From: CALNYZ01 sp942490945
GTDB taxonomy: Bacteria; Pseudomonadota; Gammaproteobacteria; UBA6429; Thiohalophilaceae
Direction of reading: 5' to 3'
Length of the DNA: 64,000 nt
NCBI GenBank assembly: GCA_942490945.1
Contig: CALNYZ010000018.1
Location: 1 to 64,000 of the forward strand
A program made the translations under genes and the position numbers. Shown one piece after another: positions 8,504 to 16,429 of the stretch (the first letter of the stretch is position 1; every line of letters starts with the position of its first letter). The notes under the pieces are model-generated. The model ran no database searches. It was not told where the DNA came from and saw nothing but the letters and a program-made list of their open reading frames with translations.

Positions 8504-9167
8504 ATGAACTCACAGGTAAGCACCGCACTGAAACGACTGGACAGCATACTGCCGCTGGTCGATGGCCTGAAATCACTCAGCGATGAAGACGCCGGGACTG
8601 TATTGCAAACTGCTCAACAGCTACGTAGAGCAGGGCCGTGCGCTGAGCCGTGATGAAGTCGCCAGCATCGTCAGCGATGCCGAGCAGGCGCTGGCCAATA
8701 TCGTAGACAGCAAACTCATCGTGCTCGATGCCGATGGCAACCCCGCCGGTGCTTATCCCTTCACCTCGGAGGAACGCGAACACAAGGTACATATCAACGG
8801 CGTTACCGCACACTGTATGTGTGCCCTTGATGCGCTGTCCGTCAGCTGCATGTTTAATACGCCGACCGTCATCGACTCGGAGTGCCGGGTAACTAAAGAA
8901 CCGGTTCATATCGAACAGAATGGCACCAGCTTCAGCGGCGGCACCCTGGATGCCTGGTTTGGTATTAACTGGGGCGCAGCAGCATCGGATACCGCCTGTT
9001 CTGCGTCGCTGTGTATGGAGATGATGTTCCTGGCCAATGAAACCGTGGCCAATGAATGGCTGGCAGAATCACCGGACACCCGTGAGATCTTCGACCTGCC
9101 ATCCGCCGTCGAATTCGCCGCAGCCTTCTTCGTACCGCTGGCAGATAACTGCCGGCAGGCTGCATGA
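8504..9167 (+). pseudogene. MerB-like alkylmercury lyase, apparently frameshifted near the N-terminus
   Basis: An ATG at 8504 with AAGGAA upstream opens a frame that stops after 49 codons. The rest of the protein continues in another frame, from about 8583 to 9167 (194 codons from an ATG without a Shine-Dalgarno). The downstream frame carries the MerB signature region: CMCALD (the Cys-Ala-Leu-Asp equivalent of MerB C96-D99) and a later SLCMEMM segment aligning with the C159 region. MerB cleaves carbon-mercury bonds before MerA reduces Hg(II). One extra base in 8575-8640 would join the frames. No merA, merR or merT is nearby, so the substrate may not be an organomercurial. It could be a sequencing error rather than a true pseudogene. 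Confidence 0.6.
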
Positions 9168-9625
9168 CAGAAATAAATCGCCCCGTATTCGATCCCTACA
9201 TCTGGGATCGCAATGAGCGTTGCTATTAAGCGAAACAGCATAATAATCTCTACTACCTTAATAAGTTGGTATGCATTTGTAACGTAAGTTACTAAAATCT
9301 GCATTACGGATACATCAGGATGTCCGGGGGTGGGGGTGTGGGGCCGGCGCGTGGGTGGGGGCGGCCGTTTGGATATCCTCGGTGGGGGGTGGGTTGTTTT
9401 CTGATGCTGCACATATTCATCAAGTAACTGCCGAATCATCTTTTGATACTGCATATGATGTTTTTTTGCCGCATCTTTAAAATAGGCCACACTTTCTGAA
9501 CTGAGAGAAATAGTAACTTTGGTGTTTTGATTTTTAAGTGCAAGCTCATCAGGTGAGGGGAGAAAATCAGCGACTAACTCAATGTCGCCGACTGGCTCAT
9601 CACTATATTGAATTGTTTTGTTCAT
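8906..9625 (-). CDS. BrnA-like antitoxin, copy 1, C-terminus replaced
   Basis: The first 76 residues (9625 to about 9398) are nearly identical to the complete BrnA at 12397-12639, including the VTISLSSESVAYF strand and the MIRQLLDEYVQHQ helix of the ribbon-helix-helix antitoxin. After QHQK the frame enters a G-rich tract and runs on for about 160 residues antisense to the MerB-like gene. That tail is not homologous to any antitoxin, so only 9398-9625 should be read as gene. The partner toxin copy is decayed. Confidence 0.5.
   Translation of the reverse strand: MNKTIQYSDEPVGDIELVADFLPSPDELALKNQNTKVTISLSSESVAYFKDAAKKHHMQYQKMIRQLLDEYVQHQKTTHPPPRISKRPPPPTRRPHTPTPGHPDVSVMQILVTYVTNAYQLIKVVEIIMLFRLIATLIAIPDVGIEYGAIYFCHAACRQLSASGTKKAAANSTADGRSKISRVSGDSASHSLATVSLARNIISIHSDAEQAVSDAAAPQLIPNQASRVPPLKLVPFCSI
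9325..9395. other. Low-complexity G/GT-rich tract at the end of the brnA-1 homology
   Basis: The plus strand has runs GGGGGTGGGGGTGTGGGG and GGTGGGGGGTGGG within about 70 bp, unlike any neighbouring sequence. Several G runs could form a G-quadruplex. The tract sits exactly where similarity to the second brnA copy ends. Confidence 0.6.
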
Positions 9626-9904
9626 AAACCTTTTTACCTTTTCGCCAATAGCCCGCACCGATGATACGAATACAGTGAGACCTGTATGTGAACCGGACTG
9701 TAAGAACACCATCGCACCGCAATCTTCATTTAAACCCAACAGCAATAAAAGCGCTGCTCATTTTCACTGTGGTTCAAGTCCTTAGCAATTACACGATTTT
9801 ATATCTAAAAAAGCAAATTGAGCCTCATAGAAATGAGACACCGTGTTTTTGCTGTGGTTAACAAGGTCTTTTACCTCATCCCATTCGAAATCCATTTCGT
9901 TCAT
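9603..9904 (-). pseudogene. BrnT-like toxin, copy 1, decayed
   Basis: Aligned by eye with the intact brnT at 12617-12907, this copy has several small insertions (near 9720, 9803, 9829 and 9861) that break the frame repeatedly. The start region (MNEMDFE-like) and the overlap with brnA are retained. With several independent indels, a sequencing error is unlikely to explain all of them. Confidence 0.75.
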
Positions 9905-10004
9905 AAAAAAAGTGTAGCACTAATATGGCTATTTAGCCATATCATATAAATATATGATATTGAATAAATAGCCCCGTATACCACCGTTATTGCAGTCCCA
10001 TATA

Positions 10005-10320
10005 CACACCCGTCATTGCGATCCCTACAGGGATGTAGGTTATTAGAGTAACGCAGGAGCAGTTACCGAGCCGTTTTCTGGCGCGGCACTAATTTTGCAT
10101 GGGAGCAAAATTCCGAACGCCCTATATTCTGTGAACGGCCGATAGGCGAAGCCGCTTGGATGCCCGGAGTAATCTTGCTTAGACGACACAGTTGCCAATA
10201 TGAGATTATAATTACTCCTTATTTACTTTTCAAGCACGTGTGCGTTCAATATGTCATACATATGAGATTGCTTCGTTCCTCGCAATGACGATAAATATAA
10301 GTGGCGCAATGACGGGTTTT
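10005..10320. repeat. Palindromic repeat with three nested hairpin segments
   Basis: Within one CATTGCGAG foldback lie three inserted segments. (1) 10020-10066: hairpins CCTACAGGGATGTAGG and GTAACGC-AGGA-GCAGTTAC. (2) 10089-10171: an insert beginning CTAATTTTGC with hairpin AATTTTGC-ATGGGA-GCAAAATT, ending GGAGTA. (3) about 10207-10262: a degraded minus-strand copy of insert A. No gene is present between 9905 and 10511. Confidence 0.75.
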
Positions 10321-10511
10321 TATTCTCCGACGCAATGCCTGCTAACTTATTCATCAATGACCGCTGGTCGGATATACCTCCCTTTAATCTTGTTTAAACC
10401 GCAAATTACGGTTACATTAGTGAGTCATTATATTTAATGGCAAAAATGGCTGATCCGCATCAAATGTATTCATCAACTCGCGGGTCGGCAAATTAACTTC
10501 AGGAATCCAGT

Positions 10512-12032
10512 ATGTTCAGCTCTCCATCCGTCAAACGTTTATTCTCAATATTATTCCTCGGCCTGGTTTTTGCTGTCGTTACCAGTTGCAGCAGTGGCGA
10601 TTCGACCACATCGGCCAGCAACGGTAATACCGGCACGGTGGCCTTGCTGCTGACCGATGCACCCTCTGATATATTCGAAGAGATCAACCTCACCGTGGTA
10701 AAGGCAGAGCTGCTGTCAGACGGTGGTGCAGTCACCATATTCCAGGGAGAGCGTACCTTCAACCTGCTGGACCTGACCGACGCCAGGATCTTCGCCATCC
10801 GTGAGGGCGTCGCTGCCGGCACCTATAGCAAGATCCGCCTGACGCTGACCAATATAGAACTGGTCGATTACAAAGGCACAGACGACACCTCGGATGATGA
10901 CGTGTTCTATCCGAAACTGCCCGGCAACGGAAAGCTGGACCTCAACCCGCGAGGCAGTTTTGACGTTGTCGCCGGTGGCTCACTGACCATCCAGATCGAC
11001 ATGGATGCCAACAAATCTGTCCATATCGTCGGTAACGGCAAAGACAAGTACCAGTTCAGACCGGTAGTGTTTATTACCATCGTGACCGATTCATACCAGG
11101 AGCGTTACGTTAAGCTCTTCGGAACAATCAAAGATATCAACGATACCGACCAGTCTTTCAAACTGTGCAACACCAATATCCCGGTACAGACAGGCGATGA
11201 CGAGTCGGACGATAACAGCAGTGGCTGTGTTGGTGTCACCGTTGACGGTACAACCTCTATATTCGGCATCGACGGTATGCCAGCAATGTTTATCAACCTG
11301 GTCGAGGGCGAACCAGCCACCGTATTCGGCTATCTGCAGCGCGATAACAGCAGTGACGATGACATCGTGCAGACCATTGCCGGTGCTAAAACCAAAAAGG
11401 ATGATGACGATAAGGACGACGATGAAGGTGATAACGACGATTACGACGAAAAGGACAATGACGACGACCGCGAACTGGACGACCTGGTACTGAAGGCAGC
11501 ATTGATCGAACTGGGCCCTGAGACCGCATTCCAGAAACTGAACGGCACAGCCACATCAACAGTCGACATCAATGACCAGTTCACCATGGACGTTGACCCT
11601 GGTCAGGGGCTCAGCACCCCATTGAACCTCAAGGTGCAGATCCAGGATGGCACCATCCTGATCAACCTTCAGGGCAGTCCGGTTGCCAGCACAGACATCG
11701 ATATCGGCAACCTGATGAATGTCCGTGGTGTGATCGACATCAATAACGGTACGCTGTTTGCCTCGCTCATCATGGTCGATACCGACAGCTCAACCCAGTT
11801 GACCGGCACCGTCGGCGCCAACCCGGACAACAGCTGTGGATTTACCCTGGCAACCGCAGGCGGTGACCGCAGTATCGCCACAGACAGCAATACAAAAGCC
11901 TTCCTGGTGGTCGGTGGCAGCTCAAGCCCGATCGAGGTCAGTGACCTGAACGCAGGTCAGGCAGCCGATGCCTATGGTGACGAAAACATCGGCACAGGCT
12001 GTTTCGATGCGCATACCATCATCGCCTATTAA
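10512..12032 (+). CDS. DUF4382-type lipoprotein with Asp-rich linker
   Basis: 506 residues. The lipoprotein signal ends at the lipobox VVTSC (Cys about 26). A DUF4382-like domain (about 42-200) contains VALLLTDAPSD and the LTVVKAEL strand. A second beta-rich domain follows. Residues about 297-325 form an extremely acidic stretch (DDDDKDDDEGDNDD and similar), then two further repeats of about 80-90 residues containing LNGTATS and LTGTVGA. The acidic stretch suggests divalent-cation binding. Probably anchored in the outer or inner membrane leaflet; the substrate is unknown. Followed by a strong terminator. Confidence 0.75.
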   Translation: MFSSPSVKRLFSILFLGLVFAVVTSCSSGDSTTSASNGNTGTVALLLTDAPSDIFEEINLTVVKAELLSDGGAVTIFQGERTFNLLDLTDARIFAIREGVAAGTYSKIRLTLTNIELVDYKGTDDTSDDDVFYPKLPGNGKLDLNPRGSFDVVAGGSLTIQIDMDANKSVHIVGNGKDKYQFRPVVFITIVTDSYQERYVKLFGTIKDINDTDQSFKLCNTNIPVQTGDDESDDNSSGCVGVTVDGTTSIFGIDGMPAMFINLVEGEPATVFGYLQRDNSSDDDIVQTIAGAKTKKDDDDKDDDEGDNDDYDEKDNDDDRELDDLVLKAALIELGPETAFQKLNGTATSTVDINDQFTMDVDPGQGLSTPLNLKVQIQDGTILINLQGSPVASTDIDIGNLMNVRGVIDINNGTLFASLIMVDTDSSTQLTGTVGANPDNSCGFTLATAGGDRSIATDSNTKAFLVVGGSSSPIEVSDLNAGQAADAYGDENIGTGCFDAHTIIAY

Positions 12033-12094
12033 GCCGGCCTTCTAAACAGCCGACTAAAGCGCTCGCCCAGGCGAGGAATAGCGCAACAAAAAAA

Positions 12095-12126
12095 ACCGGC
12101 CGGGTTCTAACCCCGGCCGGTCTGTT
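12095..12126 (+). terminator. Rho-independent terminator of the DUF4382 gene
   Basis: Stem ACCGGCCGGG / CCCCGGCCGGT with a short loop, preceded by an A run and followed by CTGTTTTT, 62 bp after the stop codon. Confidence 0.85.
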
Positions 12127-12217
12127 TTTAAAAATACACTTTTTGTATTATCGGTTTGTCACCCTGATCAACAGTGTCGTTATTAGCAGTATATCGAACG
12201 TCATAGCGATCACATAT

Positions 12218-12345
12218 ACACACACGTCATTGCGAGCCCATATACACACCCGTCATTGCGAGCGAAGCGTGGCAATCTCATCTCAGACGCTACAGTTGCC
12301 TAAATAAGATTGCCACGCCAAAAAACGGCTCGCAATGACGATGGT
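12218..12345. repeat. CATTGCGAG palindromic repeat
   Basis: Two left half-arms (12226 and 12250, CGTCATTGCGAGC) and one right arm (GGCTCGCAATGACG, ending at 12340) enclose GGCAATCTCATCTCAGACG and AAGATTGCCACGCC. No insert. Confidence 0.8.
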
Positions 12346-12396
12346 TATTAAGCGCAATGACGATGGTTTATCAATTGCAATGAGGTTACTAAGAAC

Positions 12397-12639
12397 CTAT
12401 TTACCAGCGCTTTTCTGATGTTGCACATATTCATCAAGTAACTGCCGAATCATCTTTTGATACTGCATATGATGTTTTTTTGCTGCATCTTTAAAATAGG
12501 CCACACTTTCTGAACTGAGAGAAATAGTAACTTTGGTGTTTTGATTTTTAAGTGCAAGCTCATCAGGTGAGGGAAGAAAATCAGCGACTAACTCAATGTC
12601 GCCGACTGGCTCATCACTATATTGAATTGTTTTGTTCAT
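12397..12639 (-). CDS. brnA: BrnA-type antitoxin, copy 2 (complete)
   Basis: 80 residues, start MNKTIQYSDE. The C-terminal half holds the ribbon-helix-helix-like VTISLSSESVAYFKDAA strand-helix and the RQLLDEYVQHQ helix that bind DNA in BrnA antitoxins; the N-terminal part is expected to cover the toxin. It overlaps the upstream brnT by 23 bp, the usual coupled arrangement. The family neutralises the ribonuclease BrnT and autoregulates the operon. Confidence 0.82.
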   Translation of the reverse strand: MNKTIQYSDEPVGDIELVADFLPSPDELALKNQNTKVTISLSSESVAYFKDAAKKHHMQYQKMIRQLLDEYVQHQKSAGK

Positions 12640-12907
12640 AAACCTTTTTACCTTTTCGCCAGTAGCCCGCTCCGATGATGCGGATACAATTAGATCTGTA
12701 AGTGAACCGGACTGTAAGTACACCATCGCCGTCTTCATTTAAACCAAAGCAATAAAAGCGCTGCTCATTTCCACTGTGGTTCAAGTCCTTGGCAATTACA
12801 CGATTTTTATCTAAAAAAGCAAATTGAGCCTCATAAAATGAGACGCCATGTTTTTGCTGGTTAACAAGGTCTTTAACCTCATCACATTCGAAATCCATTT
12901 CGTTCAT
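12617..12907 (-). CDS. brnT: BrnT-type ribonuclease toxin, copy 2 (complete)
   Basis: 96 residues. The family pattern is clear: FECDEVKDLVNQQKHGVSF at the N-terminus, D-rich middle, ERFY-like QRFYCFG, then VRFTYRSNCIRIIGAG and a basic C-terminal helix KGKKVYE. BrnT is a RelE-fold ribonuclease that arrests growth when free. It is followed by the overlapping brnA. The duplicated locus lies 3 kb away at 9.4-9.9 kb. Confidence 0.85.
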   Translation of the reverse strand: MNEMDFECDEVKDLVNQQKHGVSFYEAQFAFLDKNRVIAKDLNHSGNEQRFYCFGLNEDGDGVLTVRFTYRSNCIRIIGAGYWRKGKKVYEQNNSI

Positions 12908-12989
12908 AAAGAAAGTGTAACACTGATATGGCTATTTAGCCATATAATATAAATGTATGAAATTAAATAAATTGTCCTGTATATCACCG

Positions 12990-13450
12990 TCATTGCGACC
13001 CCATATACAGACATGTTATTGCGATCCCATATACACAGCCGTCATTGCGATCCCTACATGGATGTAGGTTATTAGAGTAATGCATGGAGCAGTTACCGAT
13101 CCCATTTTTTGGCGTGGCACTAATTTTGCTGGGAGCAAAATTGAACGTTCTATGAACGGCCGTAGGTGACTAATTTTACCGGGAGTAAAATTGAATGGCG
13201 AATGCCAGCCAGAATGGCGAATTACAGGAAGTAATTCGTAACGCTTGGATGCCCGGGCAGCATGGTCGTATTCAAGATTGCCGCTCGCAATAGACGATAT
13301 CAGATTTTTAAGGCATAGTCATTGCGAGATTGTCCTTGCGACTCCACGCAGATGGCGATAAATATAAGTGGCTCAATGTACGTAACTGTACCGTTGATAG
13401 AGATGGTCAAGCTGCGCAATGACTACGGGTTCATCAATCGCAATGACGAC
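12990..13450. repeat. Palindromic repeat cluster with nested hairpin insert E
   Basis: Several CATTGCGA half-arms surround a long composite insert (13120-13260). It holds AATTTTGC-TGGGA-GCAAAATT (13122-13142), CGTTC-TAT-GAACG, AATTTTAC-CGGGA-GTAAAATT (13172-13192) and GAATTAC-AGGAA-GTAATTC (13219-13237), ending CGCTTGGATGCCCGG. Before it lie CCTACAT-GG-ATGTAGG (13053-13068) and GTAATGC-ATGGA-GCAGTTAC (13077-13096). The right part (13260-13450) is a decayed tail with further half-arms. Confidence 0.75.
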
Positions 13451-13569
13451 CTATAATTTTTCAGGTAATTAAAGGCACTATTTCAGTTAAGCTAAGTCCT
13501 ATAACTTTACCTGTTTGAGCGTAGCATTCGCTATCTTGTTAAACTTTTTATGTTTGTTGGTATGTTCCA

Positions 13570-14421
13570 ATGAAAATATTGCAAAAACTCACCTGGCATT
13601 GTGTTTTTCTTTTCAGCTTTATTCCGGTTGCGACGGCTGTTGCAGGGGATGAAAAGGAGGTCAGCGATCTACCGATTTTCGATGCGCATATTCACTATAG
13701 CCATGATGTCTGGGAAGCTATTGCGCCGGCGGATGCGATTCGTCGACTCCGTGAGGCAGGGGTTGAGCGGGCCCTGGTGTCGAGTTCCAGTGATGAGGGG
13801 ACACAGAGGCTTTATCAGGCTGATCCCACATTCGTTGTGCCGTCTCTACGTCCTTATCGCAAGCGCGGCACGCTCGACACCTGGATGTATGATGAAACGC
13901 TGATTCCTTATCTCAAGCAACGCCTGGAGACTTTTCGATACGCAGCCATCGGTGAATTACATATCAATGGTGAGCAGGCAAAGACGCAGGTAATGCGTGA
14001 GATCATACGACTGGCCAAACAGCATCAGCTGATATTGCATGTACATAGCGATGCCCAGGCCATCCGTCTTATCTTTGAGCAATATCCAGAGGCGCATATC
14101 CTCTGGGCGCATGCCGGTTTTGAGCAAGCGGCTACTGTAAGCACGCTGATGGATGAGCAGCCTAATCTAATGGCAGATCTGTCGTTTCGTACTGAAATCT
14201 ATCAGAACGGCCGCTTTTTCCCTGACTGGGAGCCACTCCTGGTGAAGCATGCGGATCGTTTCCTGCTGGGTATCGATACTTATCAGCCGCAGCGTTGGTT
14301 ACAGATCAATAACGTCATGCGGTGGCAGCGGGAGTTACTCGGCGCATTACCCGATGACGTGGCAAGGAAAATTGCCTATGACAATAGTCAACGCATAACC
14401 AGGCGCTTCGATCAGTTATAA
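13570..14421 (+). CDS. Secreted metal-dependent hydrolase, amidohydrolase-2 type
   Basis: 283 residues. N-terminal signal sequence (cleavage near VATAVAG), then a TIM-barrel-like domain beginning with FDAHIHY, the DxHxH metal-binding motif after strand 1. Later metal-ligand candidates are IGELHIN, LILHVHSD, LWAHAG and GIDTY (an aspartate near the end), in the order of the amidohydrolase superfamily. Likely a periplasmic hydrolase acting on a cyclic ester or amide; the substrate cannot be told. No clear Shine-Dalgarno is visible before the ATG. It is followed by a GGGGTCGGACCCC palindrome at 14429-14441. Confidence 0.78.
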   Translation: MKILQKLTWHCVFLFSFIPVATAVAGDEKEVSDLPIFDAHIHYSHDVWEAIAPADAIRRLREAGVERALVSSSSDEGTQRLYQADPTFVVPSLRPYRKRGTLDTWMYDETLIPYLKQRLETFRYAAIGELHINGEQAKTQVMREIIRLAKQHQLILHVHSDAQAIRLIFEQYPEAHILWAHAGFEQAATVSTLMDEQPNLMADLSFRTEIYQNGRFFPDWEPLLVKHADRFLLGIDTYQPQRWLQINNVMRWQRELLGALPDDVARKIAYDNSQRITRRFDQL

Positions 14422-14500
14422 GAAAAAGGGGTCGGACCCCAATTAATTAATCTCTCCAGTATCATTGCATGACAGTAACGTATAAGTTACTATTAAGCTC

Positions 14501-14821
14501 ATGGAAGTACTGGAATACATCAAGGAAGATGGATCAAACCCATATAAGGAATGGTTTGATTCACTGAATGTGCAAGCCGCAGCAAAGGTGGCTGTTGCCA
14601 AAGCCCGCTTAGAGCTGGGTAATACATCCAGCATTAAATGGTTTGCCGGGATAGGTGAATACCGAATTGACTGGGGCCCCGGTTACAGGGTGTATCTACT
14701 CCAGGACGGTAAAAATTTGATCGTTCTTTTTGGTGGCGGCACAAAGAAGCAACAACAAAAAGACATCAAAAAGGCAATAGAGCTGAGTAAAGAATACAAA
14801 TACCGCAAGAAACAGAGATGA
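14501..14821 (+). CDS. RelE/ParE-family toxin (addiction-module killer type)
   Basis: 106 residues: IKEDGSNPYKEWFDSL at the N-terminus, the KARLELGN helix, EYRIDWGPGYRVYLL, and the LFGGGTKKQQQKDIKKA motif near the C-terminus. This matches the 'putative addiction module killer protein' group of RelE/HigB toxins, which cleave mRNA on the ribosome. Its stop overlaps the start of the antitoxin gene by 4 bp (ATGA). Confidence 0.85.
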   Translation: MEVLEYIKEDGSNPYKEWFDSLNVQAAAKVAVAKARLELGNTSSIKWFAGIGEYRIDWGPGYRVYLLQDGKNLIVLFGGGTKKQQQKDIKKAIELSKEYKYRKKQR

Positions 14822-15165
14822 CCATGGCTATTACCAGAGATTATAAAAACACCATCAATGAACGGGCAGCAAAAGAGCCTGCATTCACTGCCGCGCTGCT
14901 TGATGAAGCCATTAACCTGTTTTTAAATGGTGAGCCAGAAGTTGCCCGTTTAGTGCTGAGAGATTTAGTCAATGCGACCGTGGGTTTCGAAGCGCTTGCA
15001 CTAGAGGTCGAAAAATCAAGTAAAAGCCTGCACAGGATGCTTTCCGCCCGTGGTAACCCAACCATGGATAACCTGACGAAAATAATTGGCAGCCTTCGCA
15101 ATAAGCTAGGGCTTGATATAGAAGTCCACATAAAGCCAACCAACGCACAACCAATGTCATCCTGA
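14818..15165 (+). CDS. HigA-like antitoxin of the killer/antidote pair
   Basis: 115 residues. N-terminal ITRDYKNTINERAAKEP segment, then a helix-turn-helix (about 60-95) with SSKSLHRMLSARGNPTMDNLTKII, the signature of addiction-module antidote proteins that follow this toxin type. Toxin-first order and ATGA overlap imply translational coupling. It should bind the toxin and repress the shared promoter upstream of 14501. Confidence 0.85.
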   Translation: MTMAITRDYKNTINERAAKEPAFTAALLDEAINLFLNGEPEVARLVLRDLVNATVGFEALALEVEKSSKSLHRMLSARGNPTMDNLTKIIGSLRNKLGLDIEVHIKPTNAQPMSS

Positions 15166-15197
15166 TCAAACCCAGGGACCCCTTTTGATTCATACAG

Positions 15198-15222
15198 CAC
15201 GTCATTGCGATCCCTACAAGAA
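15198..15222. repeat. Half copy of the palindromic repeat
   Basis: CACGTCATTGCGATCCCTAC is a left arm only, just upstream of the transglycosylase-like gene. An in-frame TTG at 15205 lies inside it, which argues against the longer start for that gene. Confidence 0.7.
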
Positions 15223-15249
15223 CCCGTCACTTGCGGTATCATTAGCACC

Positions 15250-16407
15250 ATGTGGATCCGTTTATTAAATAGTCCAGCCAGCCCTGGCAATTGCTGCATA
15301 CTGAAGCTGTCGCAGTTGCTGTTATGGGGCGTGTTAGCGGCTGTTTTTCCCTCAGCCGCGTCTGCCGAGCGGGTGGACAACTGGCTGGATGTGGTTCGAC
15401 AAACACCCTACTGGGAAAGCCAGGGCATGGCCAGGAATCTCACCACCATTCGCCGCTGGGTATTGCTCAGCGAAGGCTACTGCAGCAAGCCCCAGCGTCA
15501 CATCCTGTTTGATCGCCGTGGCCGGTTTGTGGGCTTTATCGATAATGCCGACAATACCGAGGCCACCGGCCAGCGCATCAACGAGACGCGCCAGCGCCTC
15601 GCTGCCGAGCACCGCGTGGCCGACTGGAGCCCCGGTACGGACACGAGTCAGGGTTATCCGTTTGCCCTTGCATGCAACCAGCGTTATGTGGATATAAACG
15701 AGTCCATCGCGCGGATGGTGGGCAGCGAGAAAGATTATCGGCTGTGGGGCACCTGGGACGGCATGCGTGTGGGCTCGGCCACCAGCCCGGTATCGCTCGT
15801 CACGCTGATCCGGACGGTGTACGAACATCTCGAGGACCAGGGCCGGATCAGTTTTCCGGCGAGTGTGTTGCCTACCTTTATGGGCAAAACGATTATCGAG
15901 AGTGGTGGCGTAAAACACGCGCTATCAACCGTGTCGGCACGTGGCATTATGCAGTTGCGGCCCAGTGTGCTCGACGATTGCGAGATTCCCAAAGACTTCC
16001 ACCTGCACCGCATGGCGCAGGTGGACTGTGCACTGCGATTAGTTGAACAGATCGACCGTAATCTTCAGCAACCTTTCAACGCGGTCTTCGGAAAGCTGCC
16101 GGAGAACAAGCGCCAGTTGCTGTATAGCTTGCTCCTGACACAGGCCTACCAGATCGGCGTCGGCCGTATGATCGAACTGTTGCAGGATGACGAACTGGGC
16201 AAGGCGGCGCAGTATTTTGCGGCACATGCGGAGCATTTAAGCGCCCAGGATATTCAGGTGGGTATGATCTATCACAACCTGGGCCGCCGTGATCTCGGCA
16301 TGAAGACGCTTTACTACGTCACCGACGTGGGTATAGCCACCAAGGCGCTGTGCGCGTCGAGCGAAATGCAGAACGATGCATGGTGCGATCGCTCGCTGCG
16401 CGAATGA
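15250..16407 (+). CDS. Lytic-transglycosylase-like periplasmic protein
   Basis: 385 residues from ATG 15250. Signal peptide with core LSQLLLWGVLAAVFPSAASA. The C-terminal half holds TIIESGGVKHALSTVSARGIMQLRPSV, which resembles the SLT lysozyme-like motif (catalytic Glu in IESGG, then S-x-RG-x-MQL). The N-terminal half has several cysteines and no recognised domain. It would cut peptidoglycan or act as a muramidase-like protein. The last 112 bp, including the stop and the following CCCGACCCC, recur at 20014-20125. Confidence 0.7.
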   Translation: MWIRLLNSPASPGNCCILKLSQLLLWGVLAAVFPSAASAERVDNWLDVVRQTPYWESQGMARNLTTIRRWVLLSEGYCSKPQRHILFDRRGRFVGFIDNADNTEATGQRINETRQRLAAEHRVADWSPGTDTSQGYPFALACNQRYVDINESIARMVGSEKDYRLWGTWDGMRVGSATSPVSLVTLIRTVYEHLEDQGRISFPASVLPTFMGKTIIESGGVKHALSTVSARGIMQLRPSVLDDCEIPKDFHLHRMAQVDCALRLVEQIDRNLQQPFNAVFGKLPENKRQLLYSLLLTQAYQIGVGRMIELLQDDELGKAAQYFAAHAEHLSAQDIQVGMIYHNLGRRDLGMKTLYYVTDVGIATKALCASSEMQNDAWCDRSLRE

Positions 16408-16429
16408 CCCGACCCCGCGCACGCCATCG

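Noticed and set aside
8906..9397. Large fused BrnA protein as a new domain architecture
   Set aside because: The extension is antisense to the MerB-like gene and starts in a low-complexity G tract, so it is probably a chance open frame.
9762..9782. GGTTCAAGTCC resembling a tRNA T-arm
   Set aside because: It is part of the brnT homology (recurs at 12777) and no cloverleaf can be formed.
14429..14441. GGGGTCGGACCCC and similar GGGGTCGG motifs (14429, 16745, 20117) as recombination sites
   Set aside because: Short, variable and without associated duplications except at 16408/20117, where they belong to a copied gene end.
15205..15249. TTG start for the transglycosylase-like gene
   Set aside because: It falls inside a palindromic repeat half-copy; ATG 15250 directly precedes a good signal peptide.
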